A stretch of DNA of 64,000 nt from Actinomycetales bacterium (GTDB taxonomy: Bacteria; Actinomycetota; Actinomycetes; Mycobacteriales; Micromonosporaceae). The stretch is from the NCBI GenBank assembly GCA_002919305.1, contig PKFB01000021.1:124001-188000 (forward strand). Direction: 5' to 3'. Shown here piece after piece: positions 45,048-53,715 of the stretch (its first letter is position 1; every line of letters begins with the position of its first letter). Under the pieces are notes generated by a model that searched no databases, had not been told where the DNA came from, and saw only the letters and a list, made by a program, of their open reading frames with translations. The position numbers and the translations under genes are program-made.

Positions 45048-46082
45048 ATGGAATTCAGGCGCCTGGGCGCGTCCGGGCTCATGGTCCCTGCGCTCAGCTT
45101 CGGCACCGGCACTTTCGGCGGTCGTGGCCCGTTGTTCAGTGCCTGGGGCAACACCGATGTCCAGGAGGCCCGCCGTTTGGTGGACATCTGCCTAGACGCC
45201 GGGGTCACGCTGTTTGACACCGCCGATGTCTACTCCGACGGCGCATCAGAGGAAATCCTGGGTGCGGCGATCAAAGGCCGACGGGACCAGGTACTCCTCT
45301 CCACCAAGACCAGCCTGCCCACCGGTGACGGCCCACATGACGCTGGCTCGTCCCGGTCCCGCCTGATCAAGGCCTGCGAGGCCGCGCTCCGTCGACTCGG
45401 CACCGATTACATCGACCTGCTCCAGCTCCATGCCTTCGACGCTGGTACGCCGGTCGAGGAGGTGCTGTCCACCCTCGATGCCCTGGTGCGCTCCGGGAAA
45501 GTGCGCTATGTCGGGGTCTCGAACTTCTCCGGCTGGCAGCTGATGAAGTCGCTGGCCGTAGCCGAACGGTACGGGTACCCGCGCTACGTGGCGCACCAGG
45601 TCTACTACTCCCTCATCGGCCGTGATTACGAGTGGGAGCTGATGCCGCTGGGCATCGATCAGGGTGTCGGCGCGCTGGTGTGGAGCCCGCTGGGGTGGGG
45701 CCGGCTCACCGGGAAGATCCGCCGCGGTCAGCCTCTCCCGGCGCAAAGCCGACTCCACGCCACCGCTGAGCTCGGCCCACCCGTAGATGACGAGTACCTC
45801 TTCAGCGTGGTCGACGTCCTCGACGAGATCGCTAAGGAGACCGGCAAGACCGTTCCGCAGATCGCCATCAACTGGCTGCTGCAACGTCCCACGGTGGCGT
45901 CGGTCATCATCGGCGCCCGCAACGAGCAGCAGCTTAAGGACAACCTCGGGGCTGTGGGGTGGTCGTTGACTCCGGAACAGATCGCGCGGCTGGATGCCGT
46001 AAGCCAAAGGGACGCCGCCTACCCGTACTTCCCCTACCGGCGGCAGGAGGGGTTCGCCCGTCTCAATCCGCCGGTGGTCTGA
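45048..46082 (+). CDS. Aldo/keto reductase
   Basis: A 344-aa NADPH-dependent TIM-barrel oxidoreductase. The catalytic tetrad is visible: Asp and Tyr in DTADVYSDG, Lys in LLSTKTS, His in LLQLHAFD. A C-terminal NADP site lies around SVIIGARNEQQLKDNLGA. The ATG start at 45048 follows GGAAGG; the frame extends to 45024. It is a single gene controlled from the shared region with TetR. The substrate is unknown. Confidence 0.92.
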   Translation: MEFRRLGASGLMVPALSFGTGTFGGRGPLFSAWGNTDVQEARRLVDICLDAGVTLFDTADVYSDGASEEILGAAIKGRRDQVLLSTKTSLPTGDGPHDAGSSRSRLIKACEAALRRLGTDYIDLLQLHAFDAGTPVEEVLSTLDALVRSGKVRYVGVSNFSGWQLMKSLAVAERYGYPRYVAHQVYYSLIGRDYEWELMPLGIDQGVGALVWSPLGWGRLTGKIRRGQPLPAQSRLHATAELGPPVDDEYLFSVVDVLDEIAKETGKTVPQIAINWLLQRPTVASVIIGARNEQQLKDNLGAVGWSLTPEQIARLDAVSQRDAAYPYFPYRRQEGFARLNPPVV

Positions 46083-46396
46083 TGGCACGCCGCCTGGGTG
46101 ACCTTGTGGCGCTGCCTGCGTGTGGCGCGGCCTAGGTGACCTCGTGGTGACTGGATCAGAGTGGTGACTGGATCAAGCCCGAACACCGGGCATGGTTCCT
46201 CATAAATCCTCGTATCAATCCCCGTGTACCGCCCTGCTGTCCCGGCCAGGGCAATCCCTGGCCGGGACATCGACGTCTCTTAAGCACGTTCGGCCGCGAC
46301 AGGGACGTCGTTCTCCTGTGCCGGATAGATGTCGGCTATAGCTTGGGTACGCCTCGGCACACCGCGGTGAGGCTACCCAAAGCCGCTGGTCCCGGC
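46083..46396. other. Intergenic region between convergent genes
   Basis: It holds a direct repeat TGGTGACTGGATCA (two copies near 46144-46174) and the terminator at 46238. Nothing else recognised. Confidence 0.4.
46238..46269. terminator. Bidirectional hairpin terminator
   Basis: TGTCCCGGCCAGGG and its complement, perfect 14-bp arms with a CAAT loop, between the aldo/keto reductase and the convergent site-2 protease gene. Confidence 0.8.
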
Positions 46397-47692
46397 TCAG
46401 TCGAACAGTCGTACCGGGTTGGTCAGGTCGGCGTAGACGAGCAGGCCACCCATCAAGATCATGAGCACCATGACGCCGTAGGCCAGTGGAAGCGCCTTGG
46501 CGACATCAACGTAGCGCTGAGGCCGTCCCAACAGCCGCGCTATGCCGTTGCGGATCCCTTCCCAGATCGCCCCGGCAGCGTGACCGCCATCCAGCGGCAA
46601 CAACGGGATCAGGTTGAACATCCCGATCGCCAAGTTGAACGACCCCAGCAGCATGATGAACTGAGCGATCCGGTCACTCACCGGGGCGGGTGCGTCGGCG
46701 ATCTCACCGCCGATTCGGCTAGCGCCCACGATCCCGACCGGGCTGTTCAGATCTCGCTCCTCACCGGCGAACGCCGCGTTCCACACGTCCACCATGCGTT
46801 CCGGCAGGTGGATGAGCCCGTCAAAGGTGCGCTTCACGAAGTCCCACATGGAACTCATCAGCACACCCAGGCCGTGCCGCTCGTTCTCAATGACCGGTTC
46901 GATCCCCAGGTATCCGACCGTGACCAGCTCGTCCGGGTCCTCGGTGGACTGCCGTTGGGTGGCGATCAGGTGAGGGGTCAGGGTGACCGTCTCACCGTCA
47001 CGCTCGATGACCACCGTGACGGTCTCACCACCGGCCCCGCGGATCAGGCCGGTCAGCTCATCCCAACTGTCGACGGGTTCACCATTGAAGCTGACGATCC
47101 GGTCACCCGGGGTGAAACCCGCCGCGGCGGCAGGCGAAGGCGGGTCACTCTCCAGGCAGGTGGAACGCTGTTCGGTAATCGGGATCACGCAGTCAGGGAC
47201 GGCGTTGACCACCGGCTGTGGGGTCGCCACCCCAAAGCCCATCAACACAATGCCGAACAGGATCATGGCGAGCACGAAGTTCATCGCCGGCCCGCCGAGC
47301 ATGATGATGAGCTTCTGCCACCACGGCTTGCGATAGAAGACACGGTCAGCGTCCCCCGGTCCGATCTCCTCGCTCACCGCGCCCCGGGCGGACTCGATCA
47401 TGCCTTGAAACAGGCCGGTGGAGGTGGGACGGAGGTGGTGTTCATCCTCCATAGGCCGCGGCGGCAGCATGCCGATCATGCGGTTGTAGCCACCGAAGGG
47501 AAGCCATTTGATGCCGTATTCGGTTTCGCCCCGTCGCCACGACACGATGGTGGGGCCGAAACCCACCATCCACTGTGTTACGCGGACGTTGAACAACTTC
47601 GCCGGAACGAGGTGCCCCACCTCGTGCAAGGCGACTGACACCAAGATGCCGAGGAAGAAGATGACGATTCCTAATAGGGCGACCCAGCTCAT
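46397..47692 (-). CDS. Site-2 metalloprotease, RseP/Rip1 type
   Basis: A 431-aa intramembrane zinc protease (M50B) that cleaves membrane-bound anti-sigma factors. Span 1 holds the zinc helix H23-EVG-H27, a PDZ domain lies at about 180-270 (SPAAAAGFTPGDRIVSFNGEPVDSW, in part), and the third ligand is in NLIPLLPLDGGHA. ATG 47692 follows GAGAGGCCGG; the longer frame to 47776 has no ribosome site. In most actinomycetes this gene sits in dxr-rip-ispG. Here those neighbours are absent. Confidence 0.92.
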   Translation of the reverse strand: MSWVALLGIVIFFLGILVSVALHEVGHLVPAKLFNVRVTQWMVGFGPTIVSWRRGETEYGIKWLPFGGYNRMIGMLPPRPMEDEHHLRPTSTGLFQGMIESARGAVSEEIGPGDADRVFYRKPWWQKLIIMLGGPAMNFVLAMILFGIVLMGFGVATPQPVVNAVPDCVIPITEQRSTCLESDPPSPAAAAGFTPGDRIVSFNGEPVDSWDELTGLIRGAGGETVTVVIERDGETVTLTPHLIATQRQSTEDPDELVTVGYLGIEPVIENERHGLGVLMSSMWDFVKRTFDGLIHLPERMVDVWNAAFAGEERDLNSPVGIVGASRIGGEIADAPAPVSDRIAQFIMLLGSFNLAIGMFNLIPLLPLDGGHAAGAIWEGIRNGIARLLGRPQRYVDVAKALPLAYGVMVLMILMGGLLVYADLTNPVRLFD

Positions 47693-48114
47693 CCGGCCTC
47701 TCTTCCCACATCCGGGCACACAGCCGCCGCCGTTAGTGCGACCCCCACGCGACTGTCCGGTGCTCGATGGTAGCAACCAGCTATATTCCTCTCCCTTCTC
47801 AAGATCTTCTGTGAGATCTCGTCGGTTACCTGCGCTGACCTGCTACTCCTACCCCTTTCCCGGGCTGAGCGCCCAGACAAAGGGCATCCCCCAACCGAGC
47901 TACCGTCGGATGCTCGTCGCAGGAATCAAGAAGCCCACGGCGGGACCGGTCAGCACTTTCGCGATGTAACCGGGTCGGTGCTCGACGTTCGGGATATCCG
48001 TCCACTCCGAGGAATTACGCGCCTGGAGTACGCGCCGTCAGCTCTTCTGTCTGCCACCCGGTGTTTTCCAGGAATCTAGTTGTCACGCCCAGCGCCCTGA
48101 GGAACGATCCGGAC
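47693..48114. other. Divergent intergenic region
   Basis: About 420 bp between the site-2 protease and the SDR gene. I see nothing beyond what would be promoters for both. Confidence 0.4.
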
Positions 48115-48933
48115 ATGTTTGATCTTGGTTTGACGAATCGGGTCGCTCTCATTACGGGCGCCAACCAGGGGATCGGTGCGGCGACCGCACGGGCCCTTGC
48201 AGCCCAAGGAGCGGCGGTGTTCCTTACATATCTCCGCCTCGATCCAGCCGAGGCGGACCCGGTCTTCAAGCCGACGTACGGGGAGGCCAGGGCCAGGACC
48301 ACCGACGAGGTGGTACGCGAGATCCGAGAGGCCGGTGGACGCGCCGAGAGCATGGAGGCGGATCTGGCCGACCCGACGGTGGTGCCGGCGTTGTTCGACC
48401 GCGCCGAGGCGACATTAGGTCCGGTGGAGATCCTGGTGAACAACGCCAGTGGGTGGCTGGCGGACACGTTCCTGCCTGACACGGTGGACCACTTTGGCCG
48501 TCGTCTGCAGCCGGTGAACCTGGACAGCCACAACCGGCAGTTCGCGGTGGACGCCCGGGCTCCCGCGCTCCTGATCGCCGAGTTCGCGCGACGCCACATC
48601 GCCCGGAATGCGACCTGGGGACGCATCATCGGCCTGACCTCCGGTGGAAGCGGTGGATTCCCGGGTGAGGTGTCCTACGGGGCAGCCAAGGCGGCGCAGG
48701 AGAACTACACGATGTCGGCGGCGGCCGAACTGGGCCGGTATGGGATCACGGCGAACATGGTGTATCCGCCGCCCGTCGACACCGGCTGGTTCACCCCAGG
48801 GGTAGAAGAGGCGGTACAGGAGTCAAGCCCGCTCCGGCGCGTCGCGACGCCAGAGGACGTCGCTGAGGTCATCACCCTGCTCGCATCGCATCAGGCACGG
48901 CACATCACTGGGCAGGTTATCCGGATGTCCTGA
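48115..48933 (+). CDS. Short-chain dehydrogenase/reductase (SDR)
   Basis: A 272-aa NAD(P)-dependent oxidoreductase of the classical SDR type. The cofactor motif is TGANQGIG, followed by LVNNASG. The catalytic Ser is in LTSGGSGGF and Tyr/Lys in YGAAK. The C-terminal HITGQVIRMS is typical. ATG start at 48115 with GAGGAACG upstream; an in-frame ATG lies at 48061. The 50-residue stretch after the Rossmann start carries an insertion (DPAEADPVFKPTYGEARART) longer than usual. The substrate is unknown. Confidence 0.9.
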   Translation: MFDLGLTNRVALITGANQGIGAATARALAAQGAAVFLTYLRLDPAEADPVFKPTYGEARARTTDEVVREIREAGGRAESMEADLADPTVVPALFDRAEATLGPVEILVNNASGWLADTFLPDTVDHFGRRLQPVNLDSHNRQFAVDARAPALLIAEFARRHIARNATWGRIIGLTSGGSGGFPGEVSYGAAKAAQENYTMSAAAELGRYGITANMVYPPPVDTGWFTPGVEEAVQESSPLRRVATPEDVAEVITLLASHQARHITGQVIRMS

Positions 48934-49011
48934 TCACAACGTACCGTTCACTACGCTCCGCTATCAGGTGTTAGAGGCGACATCCCCACCCTTGAGCGAA
49001 AAGTTTCGTGG

Positions 49012-49031
49012 ATCCCTTTAAGAAGGGTCCA
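49012..49031 (+). terminator. Possible terminator of the SDR gene
   Basis: GGATCCCTT-TAAG-AAGGGTCC forms a short imperfect hairpin 80 bp after the SDR stop, just before the cellulase operator. Confidence 0.35.
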
Positions 49032-49054
49032 TCCTGCTCTACGCTCCCCTGTTA

Positions 49055-49076
49055 GGCGTGGGAGCGCTCCCACGCC
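49055..49076. promoter_or_regulatory. CelR operator (TGGGAGCGCTCCCA) in a 22-bp perfect palindrome
   Basis: The core TGGGAGCGCTCCCA at 49059-49072 is the 14-bp box bound by the LacI-family repressor CelR of Thermobifida and its relatives, which cellobiose releases. Here the symmetry extends four bases on each side. It lies 38 bp upstream of the GH12 start and should make the gene cellobiose-inducible. Confidence 0.9.
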
Positions 49077-49113
49077 TTCCTCGGATCCCCCCGATCATCG
49101 TGCGAGGAGCAGT

Positions 49114-50238
49114 ATGAGATCCCCCCTCAGGGCTATCGCGGCGATTGGCCTGTCCCTCGCGGCAGCGTTCGCCGGCGTGGCCATCGCGACCCCCGCCCAG
49201 GCCCAAGGTCAAGTCATCTGTGAGCAGTACGGCTCTGCCCGGATTCAGGGCGGCCGGTACATCGTCCAGAACAACCGCTGGGGTGCTAGCACGGAGCAGT
49301 GCATCACCGTCACCGACAGTGGTTTCCGGATCACCACGGCCAACCACAACAACTCCACCAGCGGAGCGCCGGCCGCGTACCCGTCGATCTACATCGGTTG
49401 CCACTACGGCAACTGCACGACGGGCAGTAACCTGCCGCTGCAGGTCAGGCAGATCGGATCCGTACCCACCAGCATCAGCTACACCTACGTCAGTGGGGCG
49501 ACCTACAACGCCTCCTTTGACATCTGGCTCGACCCCACCCCCCGCACGGACGGCCAGAACGGCACCGAGATCATGATCTGGTTCAACCGGCAGGGTTCGA
49601 TCCAGCCCATCGGCTCGCCGGTCGGTAACGCCACCATCGGTGGCCGTACCTGGGAAGTGTGGCGCGGCAACACTGGCTGGAACGTGATCTCCTACGTGGC
49701 CCCGTCGCCGATCACCAGCTGGAGCTTCGACGTGCGGGACTTCATCAATGACGTGCGGTCCCGAGGCGCGATCACCGATGACTGGTACCTGACCAGCATC
49801 CAGGCTGGTTTCGAGCCGTGGATCGGTGGCGCGGGCCTAGCGGTCAACTCGTTCTCCGCCAGTGTCACCACCGGCAACAACCCCACCGGTGGCCCGACCG
49901 GGGGGCCAACCGGTGGTCCGTCCGCGTGCCGAGTGACGTACACCCCCACCTCGTGGAATGACGGCTTCACCGCCAACGTCACCATCACCAACACGGGCGG
50001 AAGCACGATCAACGGTTGGACGTTGACCTTCTCCTTCCCCGGCAACCAGCAGATCACCAACGCCTGGAACGCCACCGTGTCCCAGAACGGCTCGAACGTG
50101 ACGGCGCGGAACGTCAGCCACAACGGTTCCATCCCGCCAGGCGGCAATGCGTCCTTCGGGTTCCAGGGCACGTACAGCGGGACAAACGCCTCACCATCCA
50201 GCTTCAGCCTCAACGGCACCGCCTGTGCTATTGGCTGA
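49114..50238 (+). CDS. Secreted GH12 endo-beta-1,4-glucanase with CBM2
   Basis: A 374-aa exported cellulase. The signal peptide is at 1-30 (ending ATPAQA). The GH12 catalytic domain is at about 33-250, with nucleophile Glu152 (NGTEIMIWFN) and acid/base Glu234 (IQAGFEPWIGG). A Thr/Gly/Pro repeat linker (about 253-270) is followed by a CBM2 cellulose-binding module (271-373), with its conserved Trp residues and terminal Cys pair. The ATG start follows GAGGAGCAG. A CelR box precedes it, so it belongs to the cellulose regulon. Confidence 0.95.
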   Translation: MRSPLRAIAAIGLSLAAAFAGVAIATPAQAQGQVICEQYGSARIQGGRYIVQNNRWGASTEQCITVTDSGFRITTANHNNSTSGAPAAYPSIYIGCHYGNCTTGSNLPLQVRQIGSVPTSISYTYVSGATYNASFDIWLDPTPRTDGQNGTEIMIWFNRQGSIQPIGSPVGNATIGGRTWEVWRGNTGWNVISYVAPSPITSWSFDVRDFINDVRSRGAITDDWYLTSIQAGFEPWIGGAGLAVNSFSASVTTGNNPTGGPTGGPTGGPSACRVTYTPTSWNDGFTANVTITNTGGSTINGWTLTFSFPGNQQITNAWNATVSQNGSNVTARNVSHNGSIPPGGNASFGFQGTYSGTNASPSSFSLNGTACAIG

Positions 50239-50435
50239 TCGAACTCGCGTCAGCTGACCGAGCCGATGTCGACTTAATCGAACCTGCGCCGGCCTGACCG
50301 AGTCTGTGTCGGCTGATCGGGCCCACACTGGCTGATCCAAACTGACCGATCGTGGCGAGTCTTCGTGGCCGAAAGCGGCGAAGACTCGCCACCTCGCTTT
50401 CTCCTCCCCTGGCTCCGCTGGTTGGGCTGAAAGCC

Positions 50436-50780
50436 TTAATCATGGACGAAGCAGAACTCGTTGCCTTCCGGATCCCGCATCACCTGGAAGGATCCGGCCT
50501 CGTCGGTCACGACACCCCCTATCCGCTCGACTCCTAAGGCCAGCGCCCTGGCGGTCGCCGCCTCGATCTCGTCAACCTCGATATCCATGTGAAGCCGGTT
50601 TTTCGCCGTCTTCGGTTCAGGTACTGGTTGGAAACCCAGCCGCGGAAACCCGGGTGGTGTCAGGTACGACCACCCATGTGGACGGTCGACCACCTCGCCA
50701 CCGAGCAGGGCGGCCCAGAAGCGCGCGAGCTGTCTTGGCTCTCGACAGTCCACAACGATTTGACTGAGGCCGGCATGCAT
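50436..50780 (-). CDS. VOC-fold (glyoxalase-like) protein
   Basis: A 114-aa protein with QIVVDCREPRQLARFWAALLGGEVV at the start, RLHMDIEVDEIEAATARAL in the middle and VMRDPEGNEFCFVHD at the end, the glyoxalase-like_dom form common in actinomycetes. ATG start at 50780. The function is unknown. Its start lies only 11 bp from the start of the opposing LuxR-like frame. Confidence 0.87.
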   Translation of the reverse strand: MHAGLSQIVVDCREPRQLARFWAALLGGEVVDRPHGWSYLTPPGFPRLGFQPVPEPKTAKNRLHMDIEVDEIEAATARALALGVERIGGVVTDEAGSFQVMRDPEGNEFCFVHD

Positions 50781-50790
50781 CCTCGAGGGT

Positions 50791-51126
50791 ATGGCGCTGT
50801 CGCGGCTGTCTGTCGCGCCGGCATCGGTCGTGGTCAGGCGTCACGGCGGTCTATACCGAATTTGCCCGCCATCCCCACCCTGCACCGGGGCGCTGGAGAG
50901 CCTGACGGAGCGAGAACACGAAGTGTTGACGTTGCTCGCCCGTGGTCTTTCCAACAGTGAGATCGCTGAGCATCTGCATCTGGGTCAGGGCACGGTGAAG
51001 ACCTCCGTCAGTCGGCTGCTCAGTAGGTTGCAGGCGCGGGACCGGGCCCAGCTAGTGATCGCCGCGTATGAAACTGGTCTAGTAACTCCGCGCCGGGCCT
51101 GTGCTGGAGGCCCCGGTCCCGCATGA
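50791..51126 (+). CDS. Orphan LuxR/NarL helix-turn-helix, probably remnant of a response regulator
   Basis: A 111-aa frame whose residues about 37-100 are a full NarL-type DNA-binding domain (LTEREHEVLTLLARGLSNSEIAEHL, then TVKTSVSRLLSRLQARDRAQLV). The first 36 residues look unstructured, and no receiver domain or histidine kinase is nearby. The frame starts 11 bp from a divergent gene, leaving no room for a normal promoter. It may be a truncated relic, or a stand-alone regulator with a later start. Confidence 0.6.
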   Translation: MALSRLSVAPASVVVRRHGGLYRICPPSPPCTGALESLTEREHEVLTLLARGLSNSEIAEHLHLGQGTVKTSVSRLLSRLQARDRAQLVIAAYETGLVTPRRACAGGPGPA

Positions 51127-51500
51127 GGTGGGGTGCTTCGATTATGAGAAAAAGGAGCTCCTTAATCCAGATCCACCTGATTGAGAAAAACACAGACATT
51201 CATCTATGCGGCAGGTAAACGTCGCGCTCAGCAGGCAAAATCAACAAAGACAAATTTTTCTTTAGATAAATAAAGGGAAATCTAGGCACTAAATCGACAT
51301 AGTCGCACTATATACAGCACATACGTCACGTATTTCCGCAGTGCAACATCGCGCCCGTTCCTCCCCAGGAACGCACGTCCAGCATCCCCATGGCCGATCG
51401 CGTTCGTACGATGCGGGCGGTCAGGCGATACGTATCACCTAGCCATCTCACCTAGTCATCGCCTACGTGTCGGATGTTGGACTCTTCAACTCATATCGGC
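51127..51500. other. AT-rich intergenic region
   Basis: About 370 bp with clearly lower GC than the surroundings (for example the A/T-rich run at 51180-51310). I see no gene. It precedes the LexA-box promoter. Confidence 0.4.
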
Positions 51501-51503
51501 ACA

Positions 51504-51532
51504 TTGACCTAGGGGTTGACCGTCGGTAGGGT
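51504..51532 (+). promoter_or_regulatory. Sigma-70-type promoter of the Cys/His repeat gene
   Basis: -35 TTGACC (51504-51509), 17-bp spacer, -10 TAGGGT (51527-51532). Transcription would start near 51539, at the edge of the LexA-type box. Confidence 0.55.
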
Positions 51533-51540
51533 GAAGTTGT

Positions 51541-51556
51541 TCGAACATTTGTTCGA
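51541..51556. promoter_or_regulatory. SOS box (LexA operator, actinobacterial type)
   Basis: TCGAACATTTGTTCGA matches the mycobacterial and Bacillus SOS consensus (TCGAAC-N4-GTTCGA, core GAAC-N4-GTTC). It overlaps the expected transcription start of the 353-aa protein gene 82 bp upstream of its ATG. This would place the gene under LexA control. Confidence 0.7.
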
Positions 51557-51637
51557 CAGTGGAAGTCGGCTACCGCGCCACCGACACCACACCACCGAAG
51601 GCTCGGATCGGACGCCTACCAGGAAGGGGACCACGTC

Positions 51638-52699
51638 ATGGGGGATCATGCGCGTCCGTCACCACGGAACAGCACTATCCCGGCGACTAGCTCACCCGCC
51701 CCTACCCCTGACCACCCGCTGTGTAACGCCTTTTCGTGGTGCACCGGCCACCACACCCCCGACTGGCCGTCGCACTACGGCGAGGCCACCACATTCACCC
51801 TCGAAGACACCACGGTCGACATTCAGATCACCATGTTCGACGCTGGCCACCCGTCGGTCAGTGTCCACATGCGGGAGCAGGAGTTCGCGGAAGCCATCGA
51901 CCTTCCCCCGCACGCCGCCGAGGCTTTGGGGCGTCTCCTGCGTGGTCTCGCCGAGCTCGGCTCCCAGCACGTCTCGGCGCTGGGCACAACGCTGATCACG
52001 CTCTCCCAGCAGGCGTTCGCCGCTTCACAGTCCACACCAGAAACGTCCCTGAGTTTCCCCTCCCTCTCGACGGACGTGCTCTCCCCCACGCCTTCCTCCT
52101 CCACCCCGTCAACGCCACGCCTCGCCCCCACCACGACAGACGCGACCCTCCTCACGACCACGATCCCTGTGGATACCGCCGATCCCACCTCGCCTACGGT
52201 CGAAGTAAGCCATGACCACCGTCGTCCACGCGTGATCCTCACTCTCGGCAGCCCACCGGCCGAGCCTGGGAAACACCATCGGGGGCAACGCGCCGAACTC
52301 ACCCTTGATGAGGCCCATCGCCTCGCCGAGGCTCTGCGTCACGAGGCCGCCCTTGCGCTATCCGCCCGTCAAAACCGCCGGTTCACCGAACAAACCGGTC
52401 AAGACCACCCCGCCTGGTGCATCATCGCGCTTCACAACCCAGCCACCATGTGCTGGTGTCACTACGCTGAAGGCCTCCACCTCGCCGCTACCGCCGGCCC
52501 ATACGAGGCCAATGACAGCGGCGCGTCCTTCCCCCGCCTGGAGGTGTACGCGGCGGAGCAGGTAGACGGCACCCCAACCGTCACCGTCTCGATCAACGCT
52601 CCCGACGGGTGGGTTGAAACCCAGTTACGCCCTGAAGAGGCCCGTGCTCTCGCTACCGCTTTGATCGCCTACCCCGATTCCGCACGGATCGCCGGCTGA
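51638..52699 (+). CDS. Hypothetical protein with duplicated Cys/His module (DUF6907-like), SOS-box controlled
   Basis: A 353-aa cytoplasmic protein. Two related modules flank a Ser/Thr/Pro-rich linker (about 130-185): residues about 25-125 (CNAFSWCTGHHTPDW, then HYGEATTF) and about 240-350 (HPAWCIIALHNPATMCWCHYAEG). Each has the Cys/His cluster followed by beta strands and an acidic helix (AEALGRLLRGLAEL; EEARALATALIA). This pattern resembles the DUF6907-type proteins of streptomycetes, as I recall. ATG start after AGGAAGGGG. An SOS-type box and a promoter precede it. Function unknown; a DNA-damage role is inferred only from the box. Confidence 0.75.
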   Translation: MGDHARPSPRNSTIPATSSPAPTPDHPLCNAFSWCTGHHTPDWPSHYGEATTFTLEDTTVDIQITMFDAGHPSVSVHMREQEFAEAIDLPPHAAEALGRLLRGLAELGSQHVSALGTTLITLSQQAFAASQSTPETSLSFPSLSTDVLSPTPSSSTPSTPRLAPTTTDATLLTTTIPVDTADPTSPTVEVSHDHRRPRVILTLGSPPAEPGKHHRGQRAELTLDEAHRLAEALRHEAALALSARQNRRFTEQTGQDHPAWCIIALHNPATMCWCHYAEGLHLAATAGPYEANDSGASFPRLEVYAAEQVDGTPTVTVSINAPDGWVETQLRPEEARALATALIAYPDSARIAG

Positions 52700-52949
52700 C
52701 TCTTCCCGCCCCTCCCGGTGCGGCGATCTCTACAAACGCCACTCCATACGCGACTGGCCCGAGATCGCCGCACCGACCTCTCCGCTTTCGCCTGCTGTTT
52801 TGTCCTCGTAGCCACGTCGCCTTTGCCAGCCATCACGACGCGACACCGCGCCCCGACGCCCATCCCGGTTGGGGTCATAACCGGTTGGCGTTATAAGCGG
52901 CCTGCCAGCCGCCGTCGGAGCCTGGTCCCAACACCCTCACATGCTCCTC

Positions 52950-52980
52950 TTGACCTCAACAAATGTTGAGGTTTTAGCGT
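52950..52980 (+). promoter_or_regulatory. MerR-type promoter with SoxR-like box
   Basis: -35 TTGACC (52950-52955) and -10 TAGCGT (52975-52980) are 19 bp apart, the long spacer typical of MerR-family activators. In the spacer lies CCTCAACAAATGTTGAGG (52954-52971), the same outer CCTCAA/TTGAGG and 18-bp size as the SoxR box. ACCTCAACA and TGTTGAGGT form 9-bp arms. Confidence 0.65.
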
Positions 52981-53078
52981 TCCTTGTGGTCGTCGTGACC
53001 AGCGTGGGCACACAGGACGAACGACCGCATCGAACAGACCGCTCATTCGAGAAACATGCAGTAGGTGGAGGCGTGAGG

Positions 53079-53654
53079 ATGACCAAGCCCATTCGACTGG
53101 CGGTCATTGTTGGCAGTGCACGAAAGGGGCGTTTCGGTCCAGTCGTAGCAGCCTGGTTCACGGATCTAGTACGGCAGCGTGACGACTTCTCCGTCGACGT
53201 TATCGACCTCGCGACGGTCAACCTGCCCTTCGATCTGGATCCGACGGGCATAGATTCGGGTGATGGCCCGGACAACGTGGCCCCCAGGCTGGACGCAGCG
53301 GACGGATTCGTCATCGTTACCCCTGAGTACAACCACAGCTTCCCGGCGCCGCTGAAAAACTTCATCGACTGGCACCCGACGCAGTGGCAGGCCAAACCCA
53401 TCGCTTTCGTGTGCTATGGCGGCGTCTCCGGTGGCCTGCGCGCGGTAGAACAGCTCCGACAGGTATTCGCCACACTACACGCCGTCACGATCACAGAAAC
53501 CATCAGCTTCCACGGGGGACAGCAACGTTTCGGCCCAGACGGGCAACCGATCTCGTTGGAGGAAGCCGAGGCAGCCAAGCGCCTGCTCGACCGGCTCGCC
53601 TGGTGGGCGGTGTCGTTGCGCGAAGCCAAGGAAAAACGCCCCTTTGCCGCGTAA
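53079..53654 (+). CDS. NADPH-dependent FMN reductase family protein
   Basis: A 191-aa flavodoxin-fold reductase: phosphate-binding loop GSARKGRFG, flavin-ring segment TPEYNHSFPAPLKNFIDW, and YGGVSGGLRAVEQLR. The ATG at 53079 follows GGTGGAGGC. The promoter shows a SoxR/MerR-like box. From memory, a FMN reductase gene is among the SoxR targets of Streptomyces coelicolor, which fits. A downstream monooxygenase-like gene is 61 bp away and probably co-transcribed, suggesting defence against redox-active compounds. Confidence 0.9.
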   Translation: MTKPIRLAVIVGSARKGRFGPVVAAWFTDLVRQRDDFSVDVIDLATVNLPFDLDPTGIDSGDGPDNVAPRLDAADGFVIVTPEYNHSFPAPLKNFIDWHPTQWQAKPIAFVCYGGVSGGLRAVEQLRQVFATLHAVTITETISFHGGQQRFGPDGQPISLEEAEAAKRLLDRLAWWAVSLREAKEKRPFAA

Positions 53655-53715
53655 CTCCTTCAGCGCCCCATGAAAGCTCGCCAGTGGGCACTCATAAAGA
53701 AACGAGGTATCCACA

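Noticed and set aside
45246-46088. Minus-strand frame opposite the aldo/keto reductase
   Set aside because: Shadow frame without domain signal or ribosome site.
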